This document shows positions 24,681 through 31,928 of a stretch of 40,512 nucleotides of DNA, piece after piece. Under the pieces are notes generated by a model. That model saw only the letters and a program-made list of their open reading frames with translations. It did not search any database and was not told the DNA's origin. The stretch spans positions 1-40,512 of the forward strand of contig JBEEOW010000031.1 of NCBI GenBank assembly GCA_041191405.1, given 5' to 3'. This stretch comes from JBEEOW01 sp041191405 (lineage in GTDB: Bacteria; Bacteroidota; Bacteroidia; Cytophagales; UBA9547). Numbering within the stretch: position 1 is the stretch's first letter; each line of letters opens with the position of its first letter. The position numbers and the translations under genes are program-made.

Positions 24681-25352
24681 ATGTATTTCAGTAAAACTTT
24701 TTCACTCATTATTATTGCTATAATGGCTTTTTCATGTTCACAAAATTTGGGACATGAAACTAAATTTCCATCTGAAAAATATAAACTTACTATTGATTCA
24801 GAAAATGATAAAATACATTTTGATACAATAACACCTTTAAGTTTTTTAAAAAAACATTCAGTAAATAAACATGAAAACAACTTTAACTTTTTCAATTTTA
24901 ATTATGAAGCTCTCAAAACTTCATTTACAGATTCAAATACAGTTAATGTATACGCCAACGACTTAACATTCAGTATTGCTTTAGAAAAATTTGACACAGA
25001 AAAATTTAAACAAAACATCAGTACCAACAAAGATTATTACAACAAACAAGCTAAATACTTTTGGGGAATTGATGAAACACATCTGGATAACGAAACGGTT
25101 TATTTACCCAAAAATGAAATAAAACATATTAAAATTATTCGCCCAAATGGAGAAGAATATGTGGTTGACAAAAAGATTTACCAATTTCTTTTTGAATTAG
25201 ACATAAAATCTGCAAAAGGTTATTTAACAGAGAATAATGAAATTATAATTAAAATAAATGGTGGATTAGGAAGTGGAAGTTATGTAGTAATTTTAATTTT
25301 TAACTCTAAAGGTAAATTTAAACATAAATTAGTTGAAGCTTTGGCACCATAA
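24681..25352 (+). CDS. Putative lipoprotein, unknown function
   Basis: 223 aa. MYFSKTFSLIIIAIMAFSC is a lipoprotein signal peptide, with the lipidated Cys at residue 19 followed by SQN. The mature part is charged and Asp/Lys/Asn-rich with no motif I recognise. The end has INGGLGSGSYVVILIFNSKGKFKHKLVEAL, which looks like a beta-hairpin module. It is divergent from aguB; the second lipoprotein gene follows 79 bases later on the same strand, so the two may be co-transcribed. Probably envelope-attached in the periplasm or outer membrane. Confidence 0.75.
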   Translation: MYFSKTFSLIIIAIMAFSCSQNLGHETKFPSEKYKLTIDSENDKIHFDTITPLSFLKKHSVNKHENNFNFFNFNYEALKTSFTDSNTVNVYANDLTFSIALEKFDTEKFKQNISTNKDYYNKQAKYFWGIDETHLDNETVYLPKNEIKHIKIIRPNGEEYVVDKKIYQFLFELDIKSAKGYLTENNEIIIKINGGLGSGSYVVILIFNSKGKFKHKLVEALAP

Positions 25353-25431
25353 ATTAGTTATAAAAACACTGTCTATTTGCATTTCTAACCCATATTTCAC
25401 ACATTTGTTTGTTGGATTTAAATTTGTGAAA

Positions 25432-26220
25432 ATGAAAAATATAAGTAAAATATTAATTATTTCATTGTTAGGCATTTGGGCATGTAACAGTGCTGATAAG
25501 CAAGAACAAAAATCAAGTGAAGATACTGCTTCAAAATGGGAAAATGCGGGAACAGAACACCGTGCAGATTCAAGTGTAAACCATAACGATACGGATGCAT
25601 CGCAGGTTCAAAATTACCATCAACAAACGCAAACTCAAAATTCATTAAAATTAAATGATGCCGAATTTAAAATTGAAAATAAAGACAAAGATTGGGCATT
25701 GAATTTCAATGGAAAAACACTTTTATCATTCAAAAACATTAAACCTACTCCTTTTGTTGGAGGATTGTTTATCCCTAAAAATCAACCTATTGCGAATCAT
25801 TTAATTGTTACAAAATTCGGAGACGATGACAGCAAACTATTCGTTTTTAATGCAAAAGGTGAAAAAACAATTGAAGTAAAAGGTGGGGAATTTTTCGTAA
25901 CTGAGCACAAAGGCAAAAAATACTTATTTACCCTACAAGATACTCGCTCGCCATTGATGGCTGTAGTTGATATTGAAAATAATAAAATTTTAAATAAAGA
26001 TATTCCACTTGGACAAGGTGCAGCAATGCACGCTTGGTATTGGCAAAATAATTCACTGGTTGGAATCAAAAACAATGGCAAGCCTGATGTAATAGGAAAT
26101 TACAAGGCAATGTCATTCAATTGGGATAAAATGCAATTCGATGAAAAAGAAATTACCATCTCTGGAGCACAATTAAGTCATTTACACGAAGTAAAATTTG
26201 ATTATAGAGTGGAATATTAG
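25432..26220 (+). CDS. Putative lipoprotein, unknown function
   Basis: 262 aa from the ATG at 25432. A longer frame from 25333 exists but would overlap the previous gene and bury the signal peptide, so the internal start is chosen. MKNISKILIISLLGIWAC is a lipoprotein signal with the Cys at residue 18. A Ser/Asp/Gln/His-rich linker covers roughly residues 20-70 (repeated QxQ and NHND stretches). The rest alternates short beta strands such as KLFVFNAKGEKTIEVKGGEFFV and SPLMAVVDIENNKILNKDI, suggesting a beta-propeller-like or lipocalin-like fold. No function can be assigned. tpiA starts 39 bases downstream. Confidence 0.75.
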   Translation: MKNISKILIISLLGIWACNSADKQEQKSSEDTASKWENAGTEHRADSSVNHNDTDASQVQNYHQQTQTQNSLKLNDAEFKIENKDKDWALNFNGKTLLSFKNIKPTPFVGGLFIPKNQPIANHLIVTKFGDDDSKLFVFNAKGEKTIEVKGGEFFVTEHKGKKYLFTLQDTRSPLMAVVDIENNKILNKDIPLGQGAAMHAWYWQNNSLVGIKNNGKPDVIGNYKAMSFNWDKMQFDEKEITISGAQLSHLHEVKFDYRVEY

Positions 26221-26259
26221 ATTTATGTTTTAAATTTGAAGCTTGTAAATACAGAAAGA

Positions 26260-27024
26260 ATGAGACAATATATTATTGCTGCCAACTGGAAAATGAATAA
26301 GACCTTAGAAGAAGGTCAAAAATTAGCATCTGAAATCATCAATATCGTTTCAGACGAAGTAAAATCAAACGCACAAGTTGTAATTTGTGCACCATTTATA
26401 CACTTAACAGCTGTTAAAGCTTTAATTGGTTCAAAGAAAAATATTTTCTTAGGTGCTCAAAATGTATCTAACAAAGAATCAGGAGCATATACTGGAGAAG
26501 TTTCTGCTGCACAATTAAAATCAGTAGGTGTTGACTTTGTAATTATCGGACACAGTGAGCGTAGAGAATATTTCAACGAAAGCAACGAAATGTTAGCAGA
26601 GAAAGTTGATTTAGCTATCAAACACGGTATTCGTCCAATTTTTTGTTGTGGAGAATCACTTGCACAACGTGAGCAAGGTGTTCATATTGATTTCATTAAA
26701 TCACAATTAACTGAAAGTTTGTTCCACTTAAGTGAGCAAGATTTCCTTAAAACTGTGATTGCTTATGAGCCAATTTGGGCTATTGGTACAGGTTTAACAG
26801 CTACTAGCGAACAAGCACAAGAAATTCACTTAGAAATTCGTAACCACATTGCTAGTAAATATGGCAAAGCTACTGCTGATGCAATTACTATTCAATATGG
26901 CGGAAGCTTAAAACCATCAAATGCAGTTGAGATTTTAGCTCAAAATGATATTGAAGGTGGTTTAATTGGTGGTGCATCTTTAGTTGCTAGAGATTTTGCT
27001 GATATTGTTAAAGCTGCGAAATAG
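26260..27024 (+). CDS. tpiA: Triose-phosphate isomerase
   Basis: 254 aa from the ATG at 26260; the frame runs 8 codons further to a TTG, but MRQYIIAANWKMNK is the usual start. The active-site residues are N9 and K11 (AANWKMNK), H98 (FVIIGHSERREYF) and E170 (VIAYEPIWAIGTG); the phosphate loop YGGSLKPSNA and GLIGGASL are present. It interconverts dihydroxyacetone phosphate and glyceraldehyde-3-phosphate in glycolysis and gluconeogenesis. It follows the second lipoprotein closely and ends just before a strong terminator. Confidence 0.98.
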   Translation: MRQYIIAANWKMNKTLEEGQKLASEIINIVSDEVKSNAQVVICAPFIHLTAVKALIGSKKNIFLGAQNVSNKESGAYTGEVSAAQLKSVGVDFVIIGHSERREYFNESNEMLAEKVDLAIKHGIRPIFCCGESLAQREQGVHIDFIKSQLTESLFHLSEQDFLKTVIAYEPIWAIGTGLTATSEQAQEIHLEIRNHIASKYGKATADAITIQYGGSLKPSNAVEILAQNDIEGGLIGGASLVARDFADIVKAAK

Positions 27025-27034
27025 TTTTATTTGG

Positions 27035-27062
27035 TACTGAGTACAGAGGATTAAGTACTGAG
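27035..27062. repeat. 7-bp periodic repeat after tpiA
   Basis: TACTGAG, TACAGAG, GATTAAG, TACTGAG in consecutive 7-base steps. It starts 11 bases after the tpiA stop. The period matches the heptamer array inside pseC, although the unit differs. Confidence 0.6.
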
Positions 27063-27074
27063 TATTTAAGATAT

Positions 27075-27113
27075 AAAAGCCTTTGAGAAGAGATTCTTGA
27101 AGGCTTTTTTTTT
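27075..27113 (+). terminator. Intrinsic terminator downstream of tpiA
   Basis: The 9-base stem AAAAGCCTT pairs with AAGGCTTTT (27100-27108), extended by an inner AGAA/TTCT pairing, and runs straight into a nine-base T tract. Confidence 0.85.
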
Positions 27114-27282
27114 GAGTCAAAAAACTCCTTTAATAACAGTTTCAGCGATAATTGAAAGCACTTTTTACAATAATCCATTTTGCTTAATCACACAAAACCA
27201 ACACATAAACTAAAAAAAACTTTGCTTTATTTTTTAATAATAAAAAACATTAAGTAAATTTACTTATAAACTTTTGTAATAT

Positions 27283-28743
27283 ATGCCAAACACATCAAAA
27301 AATATTCGTTTGTTAAATGAATTAACGCAGATGTTTTCAGAATTAGAGCAACAAAAGATTGCTCTAGACTACTCAGCGATAGTGGCAATTACTGATATAA
27401 AAGGCAATATTATCTATGTAAATGATAAATTTTGTATCATTTCGAAATATTCTAAAGAAGAGTTATTAGGCAAAAACCATAGAATACTTAACTCTGGAAC
27501 CCATGATAAGTTATTTTTTAAAGAATTATGGAAAACAATTTCAAGAGGAAAAGTATGGTCAGGTGAAATAAAAAACAAAGCAAAGGATGGAAGCTATTAT
27601 TGGGTACACACCACAATTGTCCCATATTTAAACGAAGAAAACCTTCCCTTTCAATATGTATCAATCAGATTTGATATTACCCAAAAAAAAGAACAACAAG
27701 AAAAACTAGTACAACAAAAAATAGCATTAGATTCTGCGGCAATAGTTGCAATAACAGATGTAAAAGGAGAAATAACATATATAAATGACAAATTTTGTAA
27801 AATATCAAAATATTCTAAAAATGAACTACTTGGCCAAAACCATAGAATAATAAACTCAGGATATCACGAAAAAGATTTTTTTCAAAACTTGTGGTCAACA
27901 ATATCTAAAGGTCAAATTTGGACAGGTGATATAAAAAACAAAGCAAAAGACGGAACATATTATTGGGTTTCAACAACAATTATCCCCTATTTAAATGATA
28001 TGGGTAAGCCTATTCAGTATGTGTCAATTAGATTTGATATAACAAAACAAAAACAACAAGAAGAAGAACTAAAGAACAGAGCAAAATTGCTTGAAGATTT
28101 TTGTTTTATTGTTTCACATAACTTAAGAGCTCCAATATCAAATTTACCTGTATTAGTATCAATGATTCAAAATTGCGATACTTTTGAAAAACAAAAAGAG
28201 ATTGCGAGTAAACTAAGTAAACCTGTAAATGTGCTTTTAGAAACTTTTAATGAATTGGTTGAATCTTTACACGTTAGAAATGATGTAAACATTCAAACAG
28301 AATATGTTGATTTTTTTGAATGTTATAATTTGGCATTAGAAAATTTATGCATTGATACATATAATTTTGAAATTGAAATATTACATGATTTCAGTTTAAT
28401 AACATCAATATACTATTCAAAAAAATACTTAAAAAGCTATTTTATTAACTTAATAAGTAATGCTATAAAGTATAGAGATCCAAATAGAAAACTAAAAATT
28501 ATAGTAAAAACTAAAAAAATAAACAATTCAATTCAATTATCAGTTGAAGATAATGGATTAGGTATTGACATGAAAAAATACGGCGATAAATTGTTTGGTT
28601 TAAGAAAAACTTTTCATGAAAATCCTGAAGCAAAAGGTTTTGGACTTTTTATTACCAAAACACAAGTAGAATCATTAGGAGGCTCAATTATGGCAGTAAG
28701 CGAGCCTAATGAAGGTAGTACATTCATAATAAAATTCAATTAA
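27283..28743 (+). CDS. Cytoplasmic sensor histidine kinase with two near-identical PAS domains
   Basis: 486 aa, no membrane segment. PAS 1 covers about residues 23-133 and PAS 2 about 144-254, offset by 121 residues; both start QQKIALD and share VNDKF/INDKF, SKYSK, NHRI, NSG, KNKAKDG, YYWV and YVSIRFDIT. This is the redox/FAD-type PAS pattern seen in Aer-like sensors. The phosphoacceptor is H279 in FIVSHNLRAPISN. The ATPase domain has an N box (INLISNAIKYRDP), a G1 box (VEDNGLGID) and a G2 box (AKGFGLFITK). Its partner regulator begins at the very next base after the stop. The signal is unknown. Confidence 0.92.
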   Translation: MPNTSKNIRLLNELTQMFSELEQQKIALDYSAIVAITDIKGNIIYVNDKFCIISKYSKEELLGKNHRILNSGTHDKLFFKELWKTISRGKVWSGEIKNKAKDGSYYWVHTTIVPYLNEENLPFQYVSIRFDITQKKEQQEKLVQQKIALDSAAIVAITDVKGEITYINDKFCKISKYSKNELLGQNHRIINSGYHEKDFFQNLWSTISKGQIWTGDIKNKAKDGTYYWVSTTIIPYLNDMGKPIQYVSIRFDITKQKQQEEELKNRAKLLEDFCFIVSHNLRAPISNLPVLVSMIQNCDTFEKQKEIASKLSKPVNVLLETFNELVESLHVRNDVNIQTEYVDFFECYNLALENLCIDTYNFEIEILHDFSLITSIYYSKKYLKSYFINLISNAIKYRDPNRKLKIIVKTKKINNSIQLSVEDNGLGIDMKKYGDKLFGLRKTFHENPEAKGFGLFITKTQVESLGGSIMAVSEPNEGSTFIIKFN

Positions 28744-29148
28744 GTGAAAAAAATCAATTCAATATTTGTAATAGATGACGACGATATTTGTCAATACATT
28801 GCAGTAAGTATTATAGAACATTCAGAATTAGTTAAGCATACCAAAGTATTTAATAATGGAAAAGAAGCCATTATTTACTTAGAAAATAATTGCCAAATTC
28901 TAGAAAATATTCCAGAAATCATCCTTCTTGATTTAACAATGCCCGTGATGGATGGCTGGGAGTTCATAGAAAATTACATTAAATTAAAACCAAGGATAGG
29001 CAAAAAAGTTTACATCTATATAATTTCTTCTTCTATAAACCCATATGATTTTGAAAGAGCAAAAAATATTAGTGAAGTTTCAGACTACATAGTAAAACCT
29101 TTAACTTTAGAAGGATTTACAGAACTTGTAAAATTCATAACCAAATAA
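28744..29148 (+). CDS. Single-domain response regulator (CheY-like receiver)
   Basis: 134 aa, start GTG at 28744, directly abutting the stop of the kinase gene. The acidic pocket is DDDD (residues 11-14), the phosphoacceptor D63 in ILLDLTMPVMDGWEF, the Ser switch in YIISSSINP, and the Lys is K118 in DYIVKPL. There is no output domain, so it probably works by protein contact or as part of a phosphorelay from the PAS kinase. No DNA-binding role is expected. A stop after about 15 residues past the last helix matches normal receiver length. Confidence 0.92.
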   Translation: MKKINSIFVIDDDDICQYIAVSIIEHSELVKHTKVFNNGKEAIIYLENNCQILENIPEIILLDLTMPVMDGWEFIENYIKLKPRIGKKVYIYIISSSINPYDFERAKNISEVSDYIVKPLTLEGFTELVKFITK

Positions 29149-29286
29149 AAAGTTAATATTTATAAAAACTATAAAAAATCCCCCCATAAATAAAAAACAT
29201 CCAAACCCTCAATATATTAAATTGTTAACATGTACTATTATATTTTTTTGTAACTTAGCGTCCCTTTTATTTATAACAGTTACGGA

Positions 29287-30429
29287 ATGAATAATTCATT
29301 TTGCCAAGGTTTACAACTTGGTATCTTGGGCGGCGGTCAACTTGGACGTATGCTCATTCAATCTTGTGTAGATTTTAACATACATACTTCAGTACTTGAT
29401 GCTGATGACAGTTCGCCTTGTAAGGAATTTGCTAGTACTTTTGTGCTTGGCGACCCTACCAACTATGATGATGTAGTGAACTTCGGGAAAAACCTTGACC
29501 TGATTACTATTGAGGTTGAAAACGTTAATACTGAGGCGCTTGCTAAATTAGTTAAACTTGGCAAAAAAGTTTTTCCTCAGCCTGATGTTATTAAATTGAT
29601 TCAGGATAAACGTTTGCAAAAACAGTTTTACAAAAAACACAATATACCAACGTCTGATTTTGTTTTGTTAAACGGTAAAGCCGACATTCAAAAACATGCC
29701 GACTTTTTACCAGCTATGCAAAAACTTGGCACTGCAGGTTACGATGGTAGAGGTGTACAAAAAATCAATTCAATTGAGGATATTGAAAAAGGTTTTGACT
29801 CAGCTAGTTTATTGGAGAAATTTGTAGATTTCGAGAAAGAGATTTCTGTAATTGCTGCTCGTAACCAATCTGGCGAAATTGTAACCTACCCAGTTGTTGA
29901 AATGGTATTCCACCCAACTTATAATTTGGTTGAATATTTATTTTCACCGGCACAAATTAGTAAAGAAATTGCCAATGAAGCTGAAAGAATAGCTAAATTG
30001 GTAGTTGAAAAACTAGGTATTGTTGGCTTACTTGCAGTTGAAATGTTTATCACTAAAGATGGCAAAGTGTTGGTAAACGAGGTAGCTCCTCGTCCGCATA
30101 ATAGTGGTCACCATAGCATGAAAGGTAATTATACATCGCAATTTGAGCAACATTTAAGAGCTATCACTGATTTGCCACTTGGCAATACTGGCGTGCTTAA
30201 AAATGCTGCGATGATTAATATTTTGGGTGAAGAAGGTTACAGCGGTATAGCAAAATACGAAGGTGTAAATGAAATTTTGCGTATTTCGGGGGCTTACATA
30301 CATTTATATGGTAAAAAGTTTACCAAACCAAAACGCAAAATGGGACATATCACTGTTATTGATGATAACTTTGAATCACTAATTGCCAAAGTAGAAAAAA
30401 TTAAAGAAACCATAAAAGTAATAGCATAA
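29287..30429 (+). CDS. purK: 5-(carboxyamino)imidazole ribonucleotide synthase (PurK)
   Basis: 380 aa, ATP-grasp. LGILGGGQLGRMLIQS opens the preATP-grasp domain; KLGTAGYDGRGVQKI and VAPRPHNSGHHSMKGNYTSQFEQHLRAI are PurK signatures. It carboxylates aminoimidazole ribonucleotide with ATP and bicarbonate in purine synthesis; PurE then isomerises the product. The stop TAA overlaps the purE start (TAATG), so both are co-translated. It starts 138 bases after the response-regulator gene in an AT-rich leader. Confidence 0.96.
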   Translation: MNNSFCQGLQLGILGGGQLGRMLIQSCVDFNIHTSVLDADDSSPCKEFASTFVLGDPTNYDDVVNFGKNLDLITIEVENVNTEALAKLVKLGKKVFPQPDVIKLIQDKRLQKQFYKKHNIPTSDFVLLNGKADIQKHADFLPAMQKLGTAGYDGRGVQKINSIEDIEKGFDSASLLEKFVDFEKEISVIAARNQSGEIVTYPVVEMVFHPTYNLVEYLFSPAQISKEIANEAERIAKLVVEKLGIVGLLAVEMFITKDGKVLVNEVAPRPHNSGHHSMKGNYTSQFEQHLRAITDLPLGNTGVLKNAAMINILGEEGYSGIAKYEGVNEILRISGAYIHLYGKKFTKPKRKMGHITVIDDNFESLIAKVEKIKETIKVIA

Positions 30430-30950
30430 TGAACCAAGCACTTGTAGGAATTATAATGGGTAGTGCATCTGACCTACCTGTAATGAAAGAGGCTGCTAAA
30501 GTTTTGGACGAACTTGGTGTAGCTTATGAGTTAACAGTTATTTCGGCACATCGTACGCCACAACGTATGTTTGAATATGCAGAAACAGCTAAAACTCGTG
30601 GTTTAAAAGTAATTGTTGCAGGTGCTGGTGGAGCAGCTCATTTACCCGGCATGGTAGCATCTTTAACTACTTTACCTGTAATTGGTGTTCCAGTAAAATC
30701 ATCAAATAGTATTGATGGTTGGGATTCTATTTTATCTATTCTTCAAATGCCTGCTGGTATTCCTGTGGCAACTGTTGCTTTAGACGGAGCTAGAAATGCT
30801 GGTATTTTAGCAGCGGAAATTGTTGGTGCTTATGACGAACATATTTCACAAAATTTAGGTGTTTTCAAAAAGTCACTTCGTGAAAAAGTAGAAGAGTCTG
30901 TTGCAAAAATCGAAGCGAAAGGTTGGAAATCATTGTTAGCAACTGAATAG
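30429..30950 (+). CDS. purE: N5-carboxyaminoimidazole ribonucleotide mutase (PurE)
   Basis: 173 aa, class I PurE. GIIMGSASDLPVM (residues 7-19), the catalytic His in SAHRTP (H41), VIVAGAGGAAHLPGM and GVPVKSSNSIDGWDSILSILQMP are all family blocks. It moves the carboxyl group from N5 to C4 of the imidazole ring, using the PurK product. It is coupled to purK by a one-base overlap. A 10-base inverted repeat starts immediately after the stop codon. Confidence 0.97.
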   Translation: MNQALVGIIMGSASDLPVMKEAAKVLDELGVAYELTVISAHRTPQRMFEYAETAKTRGLKVIVAGAGGAAHLPGMVASLTTLPVIGVPVKSSNSIDGWDSILSILQMPAGIPVATVALDGARNAGILAAEIVGAYDEHISQNLGVFKKSLREKVEESVAKIEAKGWKSLLATE

Positions 30951-31010
30951 ACTTAAGATGAAAGACATAAGATTTTAGATTTTAGAATTGAATAGTTTTA
31001 CATCTTAAGT
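30951..31010 (+). repeat. Inverted repeat right after purE
   Basis: Perfect 10-base arms ACTTAAGATG (30951-30960) and CATCTTAAGT (31001-31010) with a 40-base AT-rich loop between them. The left arm begins on the base after the purE stop. A role in RNA processing or attenuation is possible; it is not a typical terminator because no T tract follows. Confidence 0.5.
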
Positions 31011-31024
31011 TTAATAAAATAATC

Positions 31025-31136
31025 GCAGTCGCTCGGCTCTACCGAGTGGCGCTTATGAAAAAGGCATCTTGCCTAATATTTAAAAATGGCTAGAAGCCAT
31101 AAAGATAATTGTCACTCGGCAGAGCCGAGCGACTGC
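31025..31136. repeat. Compound REP-like element (four hairpins), full copy
   Basis: The outer arms, GCAGTCGCTCGGCTCT... at 31025-31048 and its complement at 31113-31136, are 24 bases long with one mismatch. Each arm folds on itself (CTCGG/CCGAG and CTCGGC/GCCGAG). Two smaller hairpins lie inside (AGGC/GCCT and ATGGC/GCCAT). GC content is well above that of the flanks. No transposase (RAYT-type) gene is in the window. Confidence 0.8.
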
Positions 31137-31169
31137 ATAAATTTGATAACAAATTAAACAAATATAAGC

Positions 31170-31433
31170 TTGGCAGAAATTTGTAGATTCTTTGGGATTA
31201 TCATTTATATGTATCACAGAGATCATGCTCCTATTCATTTGCATGCAAAATATGCAGAATTTGAAGCAATGTTTTCAATTGAAACTTGTGATATTATTGA
31301 AGGAGATTTGCCAAAAACACAAACTAGATTAATTCAAGCATGGATGGAGATTCATCAAGATGAATTAAAAAACAATTGGGAATTACTGCAGCAAGACAAT
31401 GCTACTTTCTTTAAAATTAAGCCATTACAATAG
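31170..31433 (+). CDS. DUF4160 family protein
   Basis: 87 aa, start TTG at 31170, chosen because the family opens like MAEICRFFGIIIYMYHRDH and no ATG is available at the right place. APIHLHAKYAEFEAMFSIET carries the HxH-type motif of DUF4160 (PPHxHxxY in most members), and the C-terminal half is a helical WMEIHQDELKNNW block. The family is a small cytosolic protein of unknown function that is often paired with DUF2442, as here with 2 bases between them. Some workers regard such pairs as toxin-antitoxin-like, but no activity can be read from the sequence. It is bracketed by repeat DNA. Confidence 0.83.
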   Translation: MAEICRFFGIIIYMYHRDHAPIHLHAKYAEFEAMFSIETCDIIEGDLPKTQTRLIQAWMEIHQDELKNNWELLQQDNATFFKIKPLQ

Positions 31434-31435
31434 TT

Positions 31436-31756
31436 ATGATACCTAGAATTAAAGGAATTGTAAAAGTTGAATTATACAAAATTGCTTGTAACTGGACTAC
31501 AGATGAGTTGCGTATTGTTGATTTTACAGATTGGTACAATGAAGCTCAAAATAATAAAAATAGTTTACTATATAAATTATTTACCCCAGAGGTATTTGTA
31601 ACTGTACAATATGATAAAGAACAAAATAATATTGTATGGCCACATTTATTACCCATGAAAGATTACAATGGCAATACAGAATTGGTTGACTTAGATTTTA
31701 GCCCTGAAGTATTATATAACATTAGTACTGTTGCAAATAATACCAATTTGACATAA
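31436..31756 (+). CDS. DUF2442 family protein
   Basis: 106 aa, ATG 2 bases after the DUF4160 stop. IKGIVKVELYKIACNWTTDELRIVDFTDWY and the EVFVTVQYDKEQNNIVWPH...LDFSPEVLYNI tail match the DUF2442 layout (an opening beta strand, a central region and the WP-x-x...D/S-x-x-LY end). The family is small and of unknown role, probably the partner of the adjacent DUF4160 protein. No DNA-binding motif is obvious. A 57-base copy of the right half of the repeat seen before the pair begins 12 bases after the stop, so the pair sits inside a repeat-bounded unit. Confidence 0.8.
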   Translation: MIPRIKGIVKVELYKIACNWTTDELRIVDFTDWYNEAQNNKNSLLYKLFTPEVFVTVQYDKEQNNIVWPHLLPMKDYNGNTELVDLDFSPEVLYNISTVANNTNLT

Positions 31757-31767
31757 TTTTTGCCAAA

Positions 31768-31824
31768 TAAAAATGGCTAGAAGCCATAAAAATAATTGTC
31801 ACTCGGCAGAGCCGAGCGACTGCA
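31768..31824. repeat. Second, half-size copy of the REP-like element
   Basis: 57 bases identical at 56 positions to 31081-31137, with no gap. It contains the ATGGC/GCCAT and CTCGGC/GCCGAG hairpins but lacks the left arm and the first two hairpins of the full copy. Confidence 0.88.
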
Positions 31825-31829
31825 GTAAA

Positions 31830-31916
31830 TTAATTAATAATTAGCAATTAATAATTGATACTAAGTTTTTGTATGTTTTAACATTACTAATTCTTAATTA
31901 TTAATTATTAATTTAA
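31830..31916. repeat. AT-rich repeat upstream of purD
   Basis: Runs of TTAATTA/AATTAATAATT on the left are matched by AATTATTAATTATTAATT on the right, forming an imperfect inverted repeat with roughly 7-base periodicity. It ends about 13 bases before the purD start and probably contains the purD promoter, although no consensus box could be fixed. Confidence 0.5.
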
Positions 31917-31928
31917 TGAAGTATAAAA

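Noticed and set aside
24668..24895. 75-codon minus-strand frame opposite the first lipoprotein
   Set aside because: Antisense to a gene with a proper signal peptide; low-complexity product.
25333..26220. Longer start for the second lipoprotein
   Set aside because: It overlaps the previous gene and would place 33 residues in front of a clear lipoprotein signal at 25432.
29221..29286. Promoter of purK in the AT-rich leader
   Set aside because: The TTTTTTTG near 29250 does not fit TAnnTTTG at the required positions, so no box was called.
31170..31756. DUF4160-DUF2442 as a phage-defence system
   Set aside because: No nuclease, NTPase, reverse transcriptase or effector motif is visible. Only a cassette of unknown role can be supported.
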